A stretch of DNA of 64,000 nucleotides from Saprospiraceae bacterium. Lineage in GTDB: Bacteria; Bacteroidota; Bacteroidia; Chitinophagales; Saprospiraceae. The translations under genes were made by a program, and so were the position numbers. The first letter of the stretch is position 1. Each line of letters begins with the position of its first letter. The notes under the pieces were generated by a model. The model was not told the origin of the DNA. It was given only the letters and a program-made list of their open reading frames with translations, and searched no databases. The stretch is from positions 172,450 through 236,449 of the forward strand of contig JAHDHQ010000003.1 in the NCBI GenBank assembly GCA_020631235.1, written 5' to 3'. This document shows, one piece after another, positions 26,119-34,727 of the stretch.

Positions 26119-26151
26119 TTTTTTAGAAAAGAATAGATTTTTCTAAAAAAA
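26119..26151 (+). terminator. Terminator after CBS-domain gene
   Basis: TTTTTTAGAAAA (26119-26130) pairs with TTTTCTAAAAAA (26139-26150) around an 8-nt loop. The stem is AT-only, and the promoter of the next gene starts 8 nt later. Confidence 0.6.
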
Positions 26152-26157
26152 TAAATT

Positions 26158-26165
26158 TATCTTTG
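26158..26165 (+). promoter_or_regulatory. -7 promoter box (TATCTTTG) for the yceD-rpmF operon
   Basis: Perfect TAnnTTTG match within the extended form TATCTTTGCA, 26 nt before the yceD-like ATG. Confidence 0.6.
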
Positions 26166-26190
26166 CAGCCCATTTAAAAGTTCTTTGTAG

Positions 26191-26715
26191 ATGAAACGGC
26201 TTAAACATTTTTCAATACCCATCCAAGGGTTGAAAGGTGGAACTCATAATTTTGAGTTTAAACTAGATGAAGAGGTGTTTTCTGCCTTTGATTTTGGTGA
26301 CATTGATAAAGGCGAATTTCTTGCGAAAGTGAGAGTCGAGCGAATGACTGGACATTTTGATTTATTTTATTCGATTGAGGGTAAAATGCTGACCAGTTGT
26401 GATCGATGTACGGCTGATATCAGTCTTGATTTGAGTGCTGAAGAGCATTTTGTGATTAAGGTTGGTGAAGAACGAAAAATGGTGGACAATGTAATTTTTA
26501 TCCTAGTTGGGGATTTTGAATTCAATGTGGCAAAATACTTGTATGAATCTATATGTCTACAAGTACCCATTGTGAAAACCATCGATTGCGAGGATATGAA
26601 AGAGGAGGAGCAACCTTGTGATAAAACAACATTGGACTATTTAAATACTGAAGAAAAAGATGACGACAAAGGATCTCTATGGGACTCTTTGAAGGAAATC
26701 AAGTTTGAAAACTAA
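26191..26715 (+). CDS. YceD/DUF177 family protein (23S rRNA accumulation)
   Basis: 174 aa. The family is known for a role in 23S rRNA accumulation and for being encoded next to rpmF, as here (12 nt upstream of it). A central cysteine pair is visible in LTSCDRCTADISLDL (about 67-81) and a second pair, CEDMKEEEQPC, near 132-142. These could form a zinc site. The C terminus is acidic, ending WDSLKEIKF, the usual family ending (DPRLAKL/WdaLkkL). Confidence 0.88.
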   Translation: MKRLKHFSIPIQGLKGGTHNFEFKLDEEVFSAFDFGDIDKGEFLAKVRVERMTGHFDLFYSIEGKMLTSCDRCTADISLDLSAEEHFVIKVGEERKMVDNVIFILVGDFEFNVAKYLYESICLQVPIVKTIDCEDMKEEEQPCDKTTLDYLNTEEKDDDKGSLWDSLKEIKFEN

Positions 26716-26727
26716 ATAACATACGCT

Positions 26728-26925
26728 ATGGCACATCCGAAGAGTAGGATATCAAAGCAACGTAAGAGAAAAAGAAGAACGCACAAGAAAGCAGAAGTAC
26801 CACACGTACTTACTTGCAAAGCAACTGGCGAGCCACATTTATACCACCGTGCATACTGGCATGAAGGTAATCTTTTCTATAAAGGGAAGATGGTGGTTGA
26901 ATATGCCGTAGAGGACGAAGATTAA
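26728..26925 (+). CDS. rpmF: 50S ribosomal protein L32, zinc-less form
   Basis: 65 aa. Basic N-terminal part MAHPKSRISKQRKRKRRTHKKAE is the diagnostic L32 start. Most L32 proteins then carry two CxxC pairs binding zinc. Here only one Cys remains (VLTCKATGEPHLYHRAYW), so this is a C-minus version that folds without zinc. It is co-transcribed with the DUF177 gene upstream and followed by a terminator. Confidence 0.95.
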   Translation: MAHPKSRISKQRKRKRRTHKKAEVPHVLTCKATGEPHLYHRAYWHEGNLFYKGKMVVEYAVEDED

Positions 26926-26952
26926 GTCGAACTTCTAAAGGAATAAAACCCG

Positions 26953-26990
26953 AAGCTCCCTTCTAATGACTTGGAAGAGGAGCTTTTTCT
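26953..26990 (+). terminator. Terminator after rpmF
   Basis: AAGCTCC-CTTC (26953-26963) pairs with GAAG-A-GGAGCTT (26974-26985), with one bulge, followed by TTTTCT. Orientation fits rpmF. Confidence 0.65.
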
Positions 26991-27014
26991 ATTTATATAC
27001 ATCATATAGAAATC

Positions 27015-27398
27015 ATGAAAAAAATAATCTTTACCGAGAAAGCCCCTGCACCTATAGGCCCTTATAATCAAGCAACTTTACATAAGGATACCTTATATGT
27101 ATCTGGACAAATAGCCATCGATCCGTCAACAGGTGAAATGAAGATGGCCAGTATAGAAGAAGAAACTCATCAAGTGATGAAGAATCTTGGAGCCGTTTTA
27201 GAGGCCGCTGGAACCAACTTTGAAAACGTACTAAAATGTTCGGTATTTGTATCTGATATGAATGATTACGCGCGTATTAATGCAGTTTACGGAGAGTATT
27301 TTGATGATGACACAGCACCTTGTAGAGCCTTAGTAGAAGTTGCAAACCTACCTAAGTTTGTCAATGTAGAAATTTCTTGTATTGCTATTGTAGAGTAG
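27015..27398 (+). CDS. ridA: RidA family reactive-intermediate (enamine/imine) deaminase
   Basis: 127 aa, the standard YjgF/YER057c/UK114 length. It hydrolyses 2-aminoacrylate and related enamines made by PLP enzymes. Signature segments: APAPIGPYNQA at the N terminus, LYVSGQIAIDP, and the catalytic-Arg region APCRALVEVANLPKFVNVEISCIA. Trimeric and cytoplasmic in known members. It is followed 14 nt later by trpS and then a FAH-family gene, probably as one operon. Confidence 0.95.
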   Translation: MKKIIFTEKAPAPIGPYNQATLHKDTLYVSGQIAIDPSTGEMKMASIEEETHQVMKNLGAVLEAAGTNFENVLKCSVFVSDMNDYARINAVYGEYFDDDTAPCRALVEVANLPKFVNVEISCIAIVE

Positions 27399-27412
27399 TT
27401 AAAACGAAAAAA

Positions 27413-28414
27413 ATGAAAAGAGTATTATCATGTATTCAACCCACAGGTGACATGCATTTTGGCAATTATTTTGGCGCCAGTAAAAATTGGGTGGATTTAC
27501 AGGCTGATTATCAGTGTATGTTTGGAGTGGTGGACTATCACGCGATGACCATGCCGTATGACGTAAAGAAATTAAGGGTAAATACATGGGCCATGATATT
27601 TAACTTGATGGCAATCGGTGTAAAAGCAGAAAATCTATTTATCCAGTCTTTAGTGCCTGAGCACGCTGAGTTAGGCTGGATCTTTAACAACTTTGCTGCC
27701 ATGGGTAGAGTAGAGAATATGACTCAGTTTAAAGACAAAAGTAGTAATAGTAAGGAAAAGGCTTCTGGGTTTATAAGTGTAGGTCTTTTTGATTATCCTG
27801 TTTTACAGGCAGCCGATATACTTATCTACAAAGCTGATTTTGTGCCTGTAGGCGAGGATCAAAAGCAACATTTAGAATTGACCAGAGAAATTGCCAATCG
27901 TTTTAATAATCAAGTAGGCAAAGAATACTTTGTATTACCTGAAACACTCTTAACTAAAACACCTAAAATAAAATCAACAGCAGATCCAACTAGAAAAATG
28001 AGTAAAAGTGCTGGTGAAAAACACTATATCAGTGTTTTTGCTGAAGAAGCAAGATTGAAAAAACAAATCAGAAGTGCAGTGACGGATACTGGTGATACAC
28101 CAGCTGGAGAAATGAGTGTAGGTGTAGCTAATTTATTCGAATTGTTGAAGGCAAGTGGACAATTAGAAACCCATAAATCCTTAATGCAAGATCACGATAA
28201 TGGTCAGTTAAAATATGTAGATCTAAAAGATGCCACGGCAGATGCATTATTAAGCCTAAATAGACAATTTGTAGAAAATAGGAAAGCCCTAGAAGCAAAT
28301 AAAAAAGAGATTAAATACCAAATAAAGCAATCTTCAGCCGAAATCCGTAAAAGAGCTCAAGAAACAGTAAGAGAGGTTAAAGAATTATGTGGCTTGCTCA
28401 ACGTGAAATTTTAG
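27413..28414 (+). CDS. trpS: Tryptophanyl-tRNA synthetase
   Basis: 333 aa. Class Ic synthetase charging tRNA-Trp. The HIGH-like motif reads HFGNYFG after the start MKRVLSCIQPTGDM, and KMSKS appears in PTRKMSKSAGEKH. The start ATG at 27413 is chosen; the longer frame from 27377 runs into ridA. Near-zero spacing to the next gene suggests co-transcription. Confidence 0.95.
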   Translation: MKRVLSCIQPTGDMHFGNYFGASKNWVDLQADYQCMFGVVDYHAMTMPYDVKKLRVNTWAMIFNLMAIGVKAENLFIQSLVPEHAELGWIFNNFAAMGRVENMTQFKDKSSNSKEKASGFISVGLFDYPVLQAADILIYKADFVPVGEDQKQHLELTREIANRFNNQVGKEYFVLPETLLTKTPKIKSTADPTRKMSKSAGEKHYISVFAEEARLKKQIRSAVTDTGDTPAGEMSVGVANLFELLKASGQLETHKSLMQDHDNGQLKYVDLKDATADALLSLNRQFVENRKALEANKKEIKYQIKQSSAEIRKRAQETVREVKELCGLLNVKF

Positions 28415-28418
28415 AGGT

Positions 28419-29021
28419 ATGAAAATATTTTGCATCGGTAGGAATTATGTGGATCATGCAAAGGAACTTAATAATAAAGTACCTTCTCAGCCACTGGTGT
28501 TTATGAAGCCACCTACTGCACTTTTAAGAAATAACGATGCCTTCTACATTCCTGAATTTACTAGTGATGTTCACTACGAACTAGAGTTGGTGCTTAAAAT
28601 AAAGAAAAACGGAAAATACATTCAGCCAGCGTTTGCCAAGGATTATTACGAGTCGGTAGCGCTTGGTATTGATTTTACAGCTAGAGATCTCCAATCCCAA
28701 CTAAAATCAAAAGGCCACCCTTGGGAAATAGCTAAAGGTTTTGATAATTCTGCTGCATTAAGCTCATTTGTAGATTTACCAAAGGAAAAAAACATAAGAT
28801 TCCAATTATTTAAAAATGGAAACTTGGTGCAAGATGGAGCTTCCCAAGATATGATTTTTGATTTTGACTCTTTGATTGTGCATATATCGAAGTATTTTAC
28901 TTTGCAACAAGGTGATTTATTATACACAGGAACACCAGCTGGTGTAGGTCCAGTGAATATAGGTGATCATTTAGTAGCTACCTTGCAAGACACAAGCCTT
29001 TTAGACTTCTACATAAAATAG
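28419..29021 (+). CDS. Fumarylacetoacetate hydrolase (FAH) family protein
   Basis: 200 aa, a compact single-domain member of the FAH superfamily (YcgM-like acylpyruvase/oxaloacetate decarboxylase group). It opens with CIGRNYVDHAKELNNKVPSQPLVFMKPPTALL, a hallmark. Metal ligands are visible in YELELVLKI (ExE) and GIDFTARDLQ (Asp). LYTGTPAGVGPVNIGD closes the domain. Exact substrate uncertain. Last gene of the ridA-trpS-FAH run. Confidence 0.9.
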   Translation: MKIFCIGRNYVDHAKELNNKVPSQPLVFMKPPTALLRNNDAFYIPEFTSDVHYELELVLKIKKNGKYIQPAFAKDYYESVALGIDFTARDLQSQLKSKGHPWEIAKGFDNSAALSSFVDLPKEKNIRFQLFKNGNLVQDGASQDMIFDFDSLIVHISKYFTLQQGDLLYTGTPAGVGPVNIGDHLVATLQDTSLLDFYIK

Positions 29022-29186
29022 GAATCGTCTAAAATTAAGTATTCAGGACCATTGTATATTCTTATACTCACTATCAAGCCATTATAAATTTATTTTTCCA
29101 CATATAATGGTGAACAATTATCTCTTAAATAGCTTCACTATTATTAGAAGAATAACTTATTTTGTCAGTCTAATAATCTGCTAACA

Positions 29187-32033
29187 ATGAAACAGAACCA
29201 AACTGGATCGTTTGATAAAAGACACATCGGGGTGCACGGAAAAGATGTTAACACGATGTTGTCTAAAATAGGTGTAGAAAGTATAGAAGGTTTAGTCGAT
29301 AAGACGATTCCTAACAATATAAGATCAAGTAAAACTTTAGATGTCCCTCCTGCAATGTCGGAGTTTGAATATCTAAATCATATAAAAAACTTGGCCTCAA
29401 AAAATAAGGTTTTCAAATCGTATATCGGACAAGGATACTACAATACCATTACCCCTTCGGTAATACTTAGAAATATATTAGAAAATCCAGGATGGTATAC
29501 CCAATATACTCCATACCAAGCTGAAATTGCCCAAGGTAGATTGGAAAGCCTATTAAATTTCCAGACGGTAGTTTCTGACTTGACAGGGATGCCATTAGCC
29601 AATGCTTCATTACTGGATGAAGGTACGGCTGCTGCGGAAGCAATGGCTATGTTGTATTATCAAAAAAATAAAAGGAATAAAGGAGCGGCTATCAACAAGT
29701 GTTTTGTAGATGAGGGTGTATTCGAACAGACGAAAAACATATTAGAAACTAGGGCTGCACCGCTACATATAGAGATAGTTGTCGGCAAGTGGGATGAAAT
29801 GAACCTGGATGGAAGCGCTTTTTTCGCTGCCTTTTTACAATATCCAGATGCTAAAGGAAGTGTGGATGACTTTAGAGCCTATTCTATAGAACTCGAGTCT
29901 AAAGAAATCTTTTTATGTGTTGCCGCTGATTTAATGGCATTGACCTTATTAAAACCACCTGGAGAGTGGGGAGCGGATGTCGTTGTAGGAACTACTCAAA
30001 GGTTTGGGATTCCTTTAGGATATGGTGGACCTCATGCAGCGTATTTTGCAACTCATGAAAAATTTAAACGACAGATACCGGGACGTATTATAGGAGTATC
30101 GCAAGATGCTGACGAACATCCTGCTTTAAGGATGGCTTTACAAACTCGAGAACAGCATATTAAACGAGAAAAAGCAACCTCTAATATTTGTACTGCTCAA
30201 GCATTGCTGGCCAATATGGCGGGAATGTATGCTGTATATCATGGTAAAGAAGGACTATTAGCCATAGCTAATTCCATACATACGATGACTAAAGCATTAA
30301 GTCAAGGATTAACGAATAATGGTTTTGTAGTCGATAACAGCACCATGTTTGATACGGTTAGCTTCCATTTAGAAGGCATGCAACAAGATGCTCTTAGAGC
30401 AAGAGCACTAGACCAAAAGATAAACTTCTACTACGGAAAAGATTATGTAAGTATAAGCTTAGATGAGACAACTCATATAGAAGACTTAGACATTATCTGT
30501 GAAGTATTAGGTATCAAAGCGGACTTTACACCTTCAGAAAAACTACCTAGTGAATTAATTCGAACTACCAGTTTTTGCGATAATGAAGTGTTTAAAAAAC
30601 ATCGCACAGAAACGGCGATTATGCGTTACATCAAATCCTTAGAAAACAAAGATTTATCATTGGTGCATTCTATGATTCCTTTGGGCTCTTGTACGATGAA
30701 ATTAAATGCTGCTACGCAATTAATGCCGCTTAGTTGGGATGGGTTTAGCCAAATACATCCATTTGTACCCATAGATCAAGCTGCAGGATATCAGCAAATG
30801 TTTAGCGAGTTAAGATCATATTTATGTGATATTACTGGGTTTACGGCTTGTTCTTTACAACCTAATTCTGGAGCCCAAGGAGAATATGCTGGACTGATGA
30901 CGATTCGTGCTTATCATCATGATAGAAATGAAGATAGAAAGGTGGTGTTAATACCATCGTCGGCACATGGTACTAACCCAGCTAGTGGAGTTATGTGCGG
31001 TATGAAGGTGGTTGTGGTCCAATGTGATGATAAAGGAAACATCGATGTATCCGATTTAAAAGCGCGTGCTGAAGAACATAAGGATGATTTAGCAGCTTTA
31101 ATGATAACTTATCCATCTACCCATGGTGTTTTCGAATCTGCTGTAATGGAGATATGTAATATTGTGCATGACTATGGGGGATTAGTATATATGGATGGGG
31201 CAAATATGAATGCTCAAGTGGGATATACTTCTCCTGGTGCTATAGGTGCGGATGTCTGTCATCTTAATCTGCATAAAACATTTGCTATTCCACATGGAGG
31301 TGGCGGTCCTGGTATGGGGCCTATATGTGTTAATGATAAATTAGCTCCATTTTTACCGGGACATGTGTACGAAAACGTTGGTGGTGATAAAGCCATTGAT
31401 GCTATTTCAGCTGCACCGAATGGAAGTGCGAGTATTTTATTGATTTCATATGCATACATTAGAATGTTGGGTCCAGATGGTTTGAAGCAATCTACTGCGA
31501 TAGCTTTGTTAAACGCTAATTATATAAAAGCCTGTTTGGATGGATCTTATGAGACTTTGTATACTGGTGAAGATGGTATGTGTGCTCACGAATTAATTAT
31601 AGATTTGAGGCCTTATAAAGCTTTTGGTATCACGGCAGAAGATGTAGCTAAACGTCTCATTGATTATGGTTTTCATGCTCCTACTTTAAGTTTTCCAGTG
31701 GCTGGCACCATTATGATAGAGCCTACGGAAAGCGAAAACATCGAAGAGATCGATTTATTTGTGCAAGCTATGCTCGGTATTAAAACAGAGATCGAAGAAG
31801 TGATCAGCGGAGAATATCCTCAGGATAATAATGTTTTGCATAATGCGCCTCATACATTACACAGGGTAGCAGCCGATGACTGGAATTACCCATACTCTCG
31901 ACAAAAGGCGGCTTATCCATTAGATTTTCTGAAGCACGGAAGAAAATTTTGGCCGACAGTAGCAAGAATAGATAATGCTTATGGCGATAGAAACTTAATT
32001 TGTACTTGTCCATCGGTTGAGTCTTACCAATAG
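29187..32033 (+). CDS. gcvP: Glycine dehydrogenase (decarboxylating), P-protein of the glycine cleavage system
   Basis: 948 aa, the fused single-chain form (P1 about 1-440, P2 about 460-948). It decarboxylates glycine with PLP and passes the aminomethyl group to the H-protein. Motifs: SYIGQGYYNTITPSVILRN, LPLGYGGPHAAYFA in the first half, and the PLP-lysine region HLNLHKTFAIPHGGGGPGMG in the second. No gcvT or gcvH is in the window. No glycine riboswitch is recognisable in the 165-nt leader. Its stop is followed at once by the hldD ATG. Confidence 0.97.
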   Translation: MKQNQTGSFDKRHIGVHGKDVNTMLSKIGVESIEGLVDKTIPNNIRSSKTLDVPPAMSEFEYLNHIKNLASKNKVFKSYIGQGYYNTITPSVILRNILENPGWYTQYTPYQAEIAQGRLESLLNFQTVVSDLTGMPLANASLLDEGTAAAEAMAMLYYQKNKRNKGAAINKCFVDEGVFEQTKNILETRAAPLHIEIVVGKWDEMNLDGSAFFAAFLQYPDAKGSVDDFRAYSIELESKEIFLCVAADLMALTLLKPPGEWGADVVVGTTQRFGIPLGYGGPHAAYFATHEKFKRQIPGRIIGVSQDADEHPALRMALQTREQHIKREKATSNICTAQALLANMAGMYAVYHGKEGLLAIANSIHTMTKALSQGLTNNGFVVDNSTMFDTVSFHLEGMQQDALRARALDQKINFYYGKDYVSISLDETTHIEDLDIICEVLGIKADFTPSEKLPSELIRTTSFCDNEVFKKHRTETAIMRYIKSLENKDLSLVHSMIPLGSCTMKLNAATQLMPLSWDGFSQIHPFVPIDQAAGYQQMFSELRSYLCDITGFTACSLQPNSGAQGEYAGLMTIRAYHHDRNEDRKVVLIPSSAHGTNPASGVMCGMKVVVVQCDDKGNIDVSDLKARAEEHKDDLAALMITYPSTHGVFESAVMEICNIVHDYGGLVYMDGANMNAQVGYTSPGAIGADVCHLNLHKTFAIPHGGGGPGMGPICVNDKLAPFLPGHVYENVGGDKAIDAISAAPNGSASILLISYAYIRMLGPDGLKQSTAIALLNANYIKACLDGSYETLYTGEDGMCAHELIIDLRPYKAFGITAEDVAKRLIDYGFHAPTLSFPVAGTIMIEPTESENIEEIDLFVQAMLGIKTEIEEVISGEYPQDNNVLHNAPHTLHRVAADDWNYPYSRQKAAYPLDFLKHGRKFWPTVARIDNAYGDRNLICTCPSVESYQ

Positions 32034-32999
32034 ATGATAGTAGTTACAGGAGCCGCAGGATTTATTGCTTCAGCCTTATGCAGCCATTTAAATGCGCTAG
32101 GTTTTAAAGATTTAGTTTTAGTGGATGACTTTTCGAGGTCTGATAAGTTGGGCAACATTGAACAAAAGAAATACATCACAAAAGTTAATCGAACCATTTT
32201 TGGGGACTGGCTAGATCAGCATCATATGGATGTGGATTTAGTGTATCATTTAGGTGCAAGAACGGATACTGCAGAGATGAACGTTTTGGTTTTTGACGAA
32301 CTGAATTTATTGTATAGCAAAGCGGTTTGGCGCAGATGTTATCGCTATCAAATTCCATTAATATATGCATCTAGTGCAGCTACTTATGGAGATGGTGCTT
32401 TAGGTTTTAAAGAAGATCATGATTTAGTAAATGCTTTTAAGCCTTTAAATCCATACGGCGATTCTAAAAATGATTTTGATAAATGGGTTTTGCAGCAAAA
32501 GGAGACACCTCCATACTGGTATGGACTGAAATTTTTTAATGTATATGGTCCCAATGAATATCATAAAGGGCGCATGGCCTCGGTTATTTTCCATACGTAT
32601 AATCAGATTAAGAAAAGAGGAAAAATGTCTCTTTTTAAGTCACACAAAGCAGCATTTGCTGATGGTGAGCAGCAAAGAGATTTTGTATATGTAAAAGATG
32701 TAGTAGCTATGTGTGCTCATTTAATGGATGGTCGAGCAGAACATGGATTATATAACATTGGCACTGGAAAAGCTAGAACTTTTTACGATTTAGCGGCATC
32801 GACATTTAGAGCCATGGGTTTAGACCCTGATATAGATTTTATAGATACTCCCGAGGACATTCGTGATAAATACCAATACTTTACGCAAGCAGACATGACT
32901 AAAATGTTAGCGAGCAACTATCCTGGAACTCAGTATACCTTAGAATCAGGCATCGAAGAGTATGTCCAAGAGTATTTATCGAAGGGAAGATATTATTAG
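32034..32999 (+). CDS. hldD: ADP-L-glycero-D-manno-heptose 6-epimerase
   Basis: 321 aa, short-chain dehydrogenase/epimerase fold. It makes the heptose precursor for lipopolysaccharide inner core. NADP-binding motif TGAAGFIAS at residues 5-13, LVDDFSRSDKLGNI, YHLGARTDTAE, and the catalytic Y-x3-K in NPYGDSKNDFD; KFFNVYGPNEYHKGRMASV and QQRDFVYVKDV are typical of HldD/RfaD. It starts 0 nt after gcvP, so shares its transcript. Its stop overlaps by 4 nt the stop of the convergent lipoprotein gene. Confidence 0.95.
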   Translation: MIVVTGAAGFIASALCSHLNALGFKDLVLVDDFSRSDKLGNIEQKKYITKVNRTIFGDWLDQHHMDVDLVYHLGARTDTAEMNVLVFDELNLLYSKAVWRRCYRYQIPLIYASSAATYGDGALGFKEDHDLVNAFKPLNPYGDSKNDFDKWVLQQKETPPYWYGLKFFNVYGPNEYHKGRMASVIFHTYNQIKKRGKMSLFKSHKAAFADGEQQRDFVYVKDVVAMCAHLMDGRAEHGLYNIGTGKARTFYDLAASTFRAMGLDPDIDFIDTPEDIRDKYQYFTQADMTKMLASNYPGTQYTLESGIEEYVQEYLSKGRYY

Positions 33000-33442
33000 T
33001 GTAAGGTGTCTTTTTTCCAATCTCCTTGTTCTTGTTTGACGGTATAATAAATCAAGTGCCATGCTCCATTTAATTCAGCAAATCTTCGATTCATTTCGAA
33101 TAATCCACTTTTATGGATGATTCTTTCACTGATGATGCCTTCAAAATTGGCAAAACTTCTAAGGTATTCGTCACCTAGGTTATTAAAGGGTTTGTGTAAA
33201 AACCAAGTTTCTTTATCCCAAGGTGTCTGGTCACCTTGATGAGGCAGCGGGAAGGAAATATGATTCATCTGGAATGAGCTGTCTCTATGAAACTGATCAT
33301 AAAACATCATAAATGATGAAGGCACCTGATCAGTCATTTCGACCGACTGATTATGGCTAGTGGTACTTCCATCACCTTTACAGGCACTAAAAATCAAACC
33401 AAGCAGTACACTTAAGAGTATGATGTTATTGTTCGATGACAT
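32996..33442 (-). CDS. Small putative lipoprotein, unknown function
   Basis: 148 aa. N-terminal lipoprotein signal with lipobox LIFSAC (Cys at about 21). The mature part has FMMFYDQFHRDSSFQMNHISFPLP and a tail NGAWHLIYYTVKQEQGDW; this pattern (FxxFYxxFxxDSxFQxxRixFPL) occurs in Bacteroidota lipoproteins of unknown function. It overlaps the upstream phosphopantetheinyl transferase gene by 17 nt, so the two are co-transcribed leftward. Confidence 0.78.
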   Translation of the reverse strand: MSSNNNIILLSVLLGLIFSACKGDGSTTSHNQSVEMTDQVPSSFMMFYDQFHRDSSFQMNHISFPLPHQGDQTPWDKETWFLHKPFNNLGDEYLRSFANFEGIISERIIHKSGLFEMNRRFAELNGAWHLIYYTVKQEQGDWKKDTLH

Positions 33443-34055
33443 AAGCGAGGTAATATTCTTTTAAAGATTTAAAATAGACTTTATACTGTCCGGTATAATT
33501 TTCTTTGTTTACACTAGCTAGGACAGGCTTTAAATCTAAAGGATTCATTTTTTCTACATGAAGATGTTTTTTAAAGTCTACTTTTTTTTGTCCGTATGCT
33601 TTAAAAAGACTTTCTTTTGCACCCCAATAATAATGAAAACAAGCTAATTTTTCATCGGCACGGATGGCTTCTATTTCTTTTTTTAATATAAACTTTGGCG
33701 CTAGTTTTAGGATTTTTTCTTGGTGCAACTGGATGTCGATCCCTACTCTTTTTGGGTGATATATTATGGCAACTTTATTTACTGAGTGAGAGATAGAAAT
33801 ATAGTTATCATTATCTTTTAGCCAAGGTTTACCATAGGCGTCTTTGATGAAAACGGGCGGTTTTCCCAACATAAGGAGGAAAGCCATACGGGCACTTAGC
33901 CATTCTTTTTTACGGAAGTCTTTCATCGTGTGGAGAACTTCACGTTCTTTTTGACTTAGATTCAAAGCATCTATGTACTTTTGCCAATCTTCATCCGTAT
34001 GCATAACAGCCACGAATGAGTGATCTTCAAATATTTTTTTGAAATCAAAAGTCAT
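33426..34055 (-). CDS. 4'-phosphopantetheinyl transferase superfamily protein (Sfp-like)
   Basis: 209 aa. Transfers phosphopantetheine from CoA to a Ser of carrier proteins. The family's magnesium site is seen at VGIDIQLH (D107) and WGAKESLFKAYG (E148, K147). The middle acidic residue is Gln109 here where Sfp has Glu. This resembles enzymes that use fewer protein ligands. The acceptor could be the acpP product at 19 kb or a secondary-metabolite carrier protein; no AcpS is seen in the window. It is translationally coupled to the lipoprotein gene downstream. Confidence 0.88.
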   Translation of the reverse strand: MTFDFKKIFEDHSFVAVMHTDEDWQKYIDALNLSQKEREVLHTMKDFRKKEWLSARMAFLLMLGKPPVFIKDAYGKPWLKDNDNYISISHSVNKVAIIYHPKRVGIDIQLHQEKILKLAPKFILKKEIEAIRADEKLACFHYYWGAKESLFKAYGQKKVDFKKHLHVEKMNPLDLKPVLASVNKENYTGQYKVYFKSLKEYYLAYVIEQ

Positions 34056-34084
34056 CCTGTAAATTTAAGCGATATCACGAAGCC

Positions 34085-34621
34085 ATGATACTGACCGACC
34101 AACAAATATTAAAAAGTATCGAAGACAAGCAAATTGTTATCGAGCCTTACGACCGCAAATGCTTGGGTACAAACTCTTATGATGTCCATCTAGGAAAGAC
34201 CTTAGCGACGTATAGAAATAAGACCTTAGACGCCAAAAAACACAATACAATTGAATATTTCGAAATACCAGATGAAGGCTACGTGATTATGCCCGGAATT
34301 CTTTATCTGGGAGTAACTTTGGAATACACAGAAACACATAATTCAGTGCCTTTCTTAGAAGGAAAGTCCAGTATCGGACGATTAGGTATAGACATCCATG
34401 CCACGGCGGGAAAAGGTGATGTAGGCTTTTGTAATACATGGACTTTGGAAATTTCTTGTGTACAGCCAGTGCGCATCTATAAAGGCATGCCTATAGGACA
34501 ACTCATTTATTTTAAGATTGATGGTGATGTCCAGCAGTTTTACAACAAAAAAGTAGGTGCAAAATATGTCGAAAAGGTAACAAAGCCAGTCGAGTCTATG
34601 ATGTGGAAAAACAAGTGGTAG
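34085..34621 (+). CDS. dcd: dCTP deaminase
   Basis: 178 aa. Deaminates dCTP to dUTP for thymidylate supply; trimer of the dUTPase fold. Motifs: MILTDQQILKSIEDKQIVIEP at the start, LGTNSYDVHLG, FLEGKSSIGRLGI, and the catalytic Glu in GFCNTWTLEIS. Length is typical. It is divergent from the phosphopantetheinyl transferase gene with a 29-nt gap. Confidence 0.95.
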   Translation: MILTDQQILKSIEDKQIVIEPYDRKCLGTNSYDVHLGKTLATYRNKTLDAKKHNTIEYFEIPDEGYVIMPGILYLGVTLEYTETHNSVPFLEGKSSIGRLGIDIHATAGKGDVGFCNTWTLEISCVQPVRIYKGMPIGQLIYFKIDGDVQQFYNKKVGAKYVEKVTKPVESMMWKNKW

Positions 34622-34727
34622 GAAGCATATATTTTGGCTTTTCCAAGGATTTAGTACTATATTCAGGGTAGTAGAACATCTTTAAACAGCAGATTTTCTT
34701 ATCGAGAATTTCTAAAATCTATCCATT

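Noticed and set aside
29022-29186. Possible glycine riboswitch in the gcvP leader
   Set aside because: No tandem aptamer-like conserved core is recognisable; only an 8-bp CCATTATA/TATAATGG repeat was seen.
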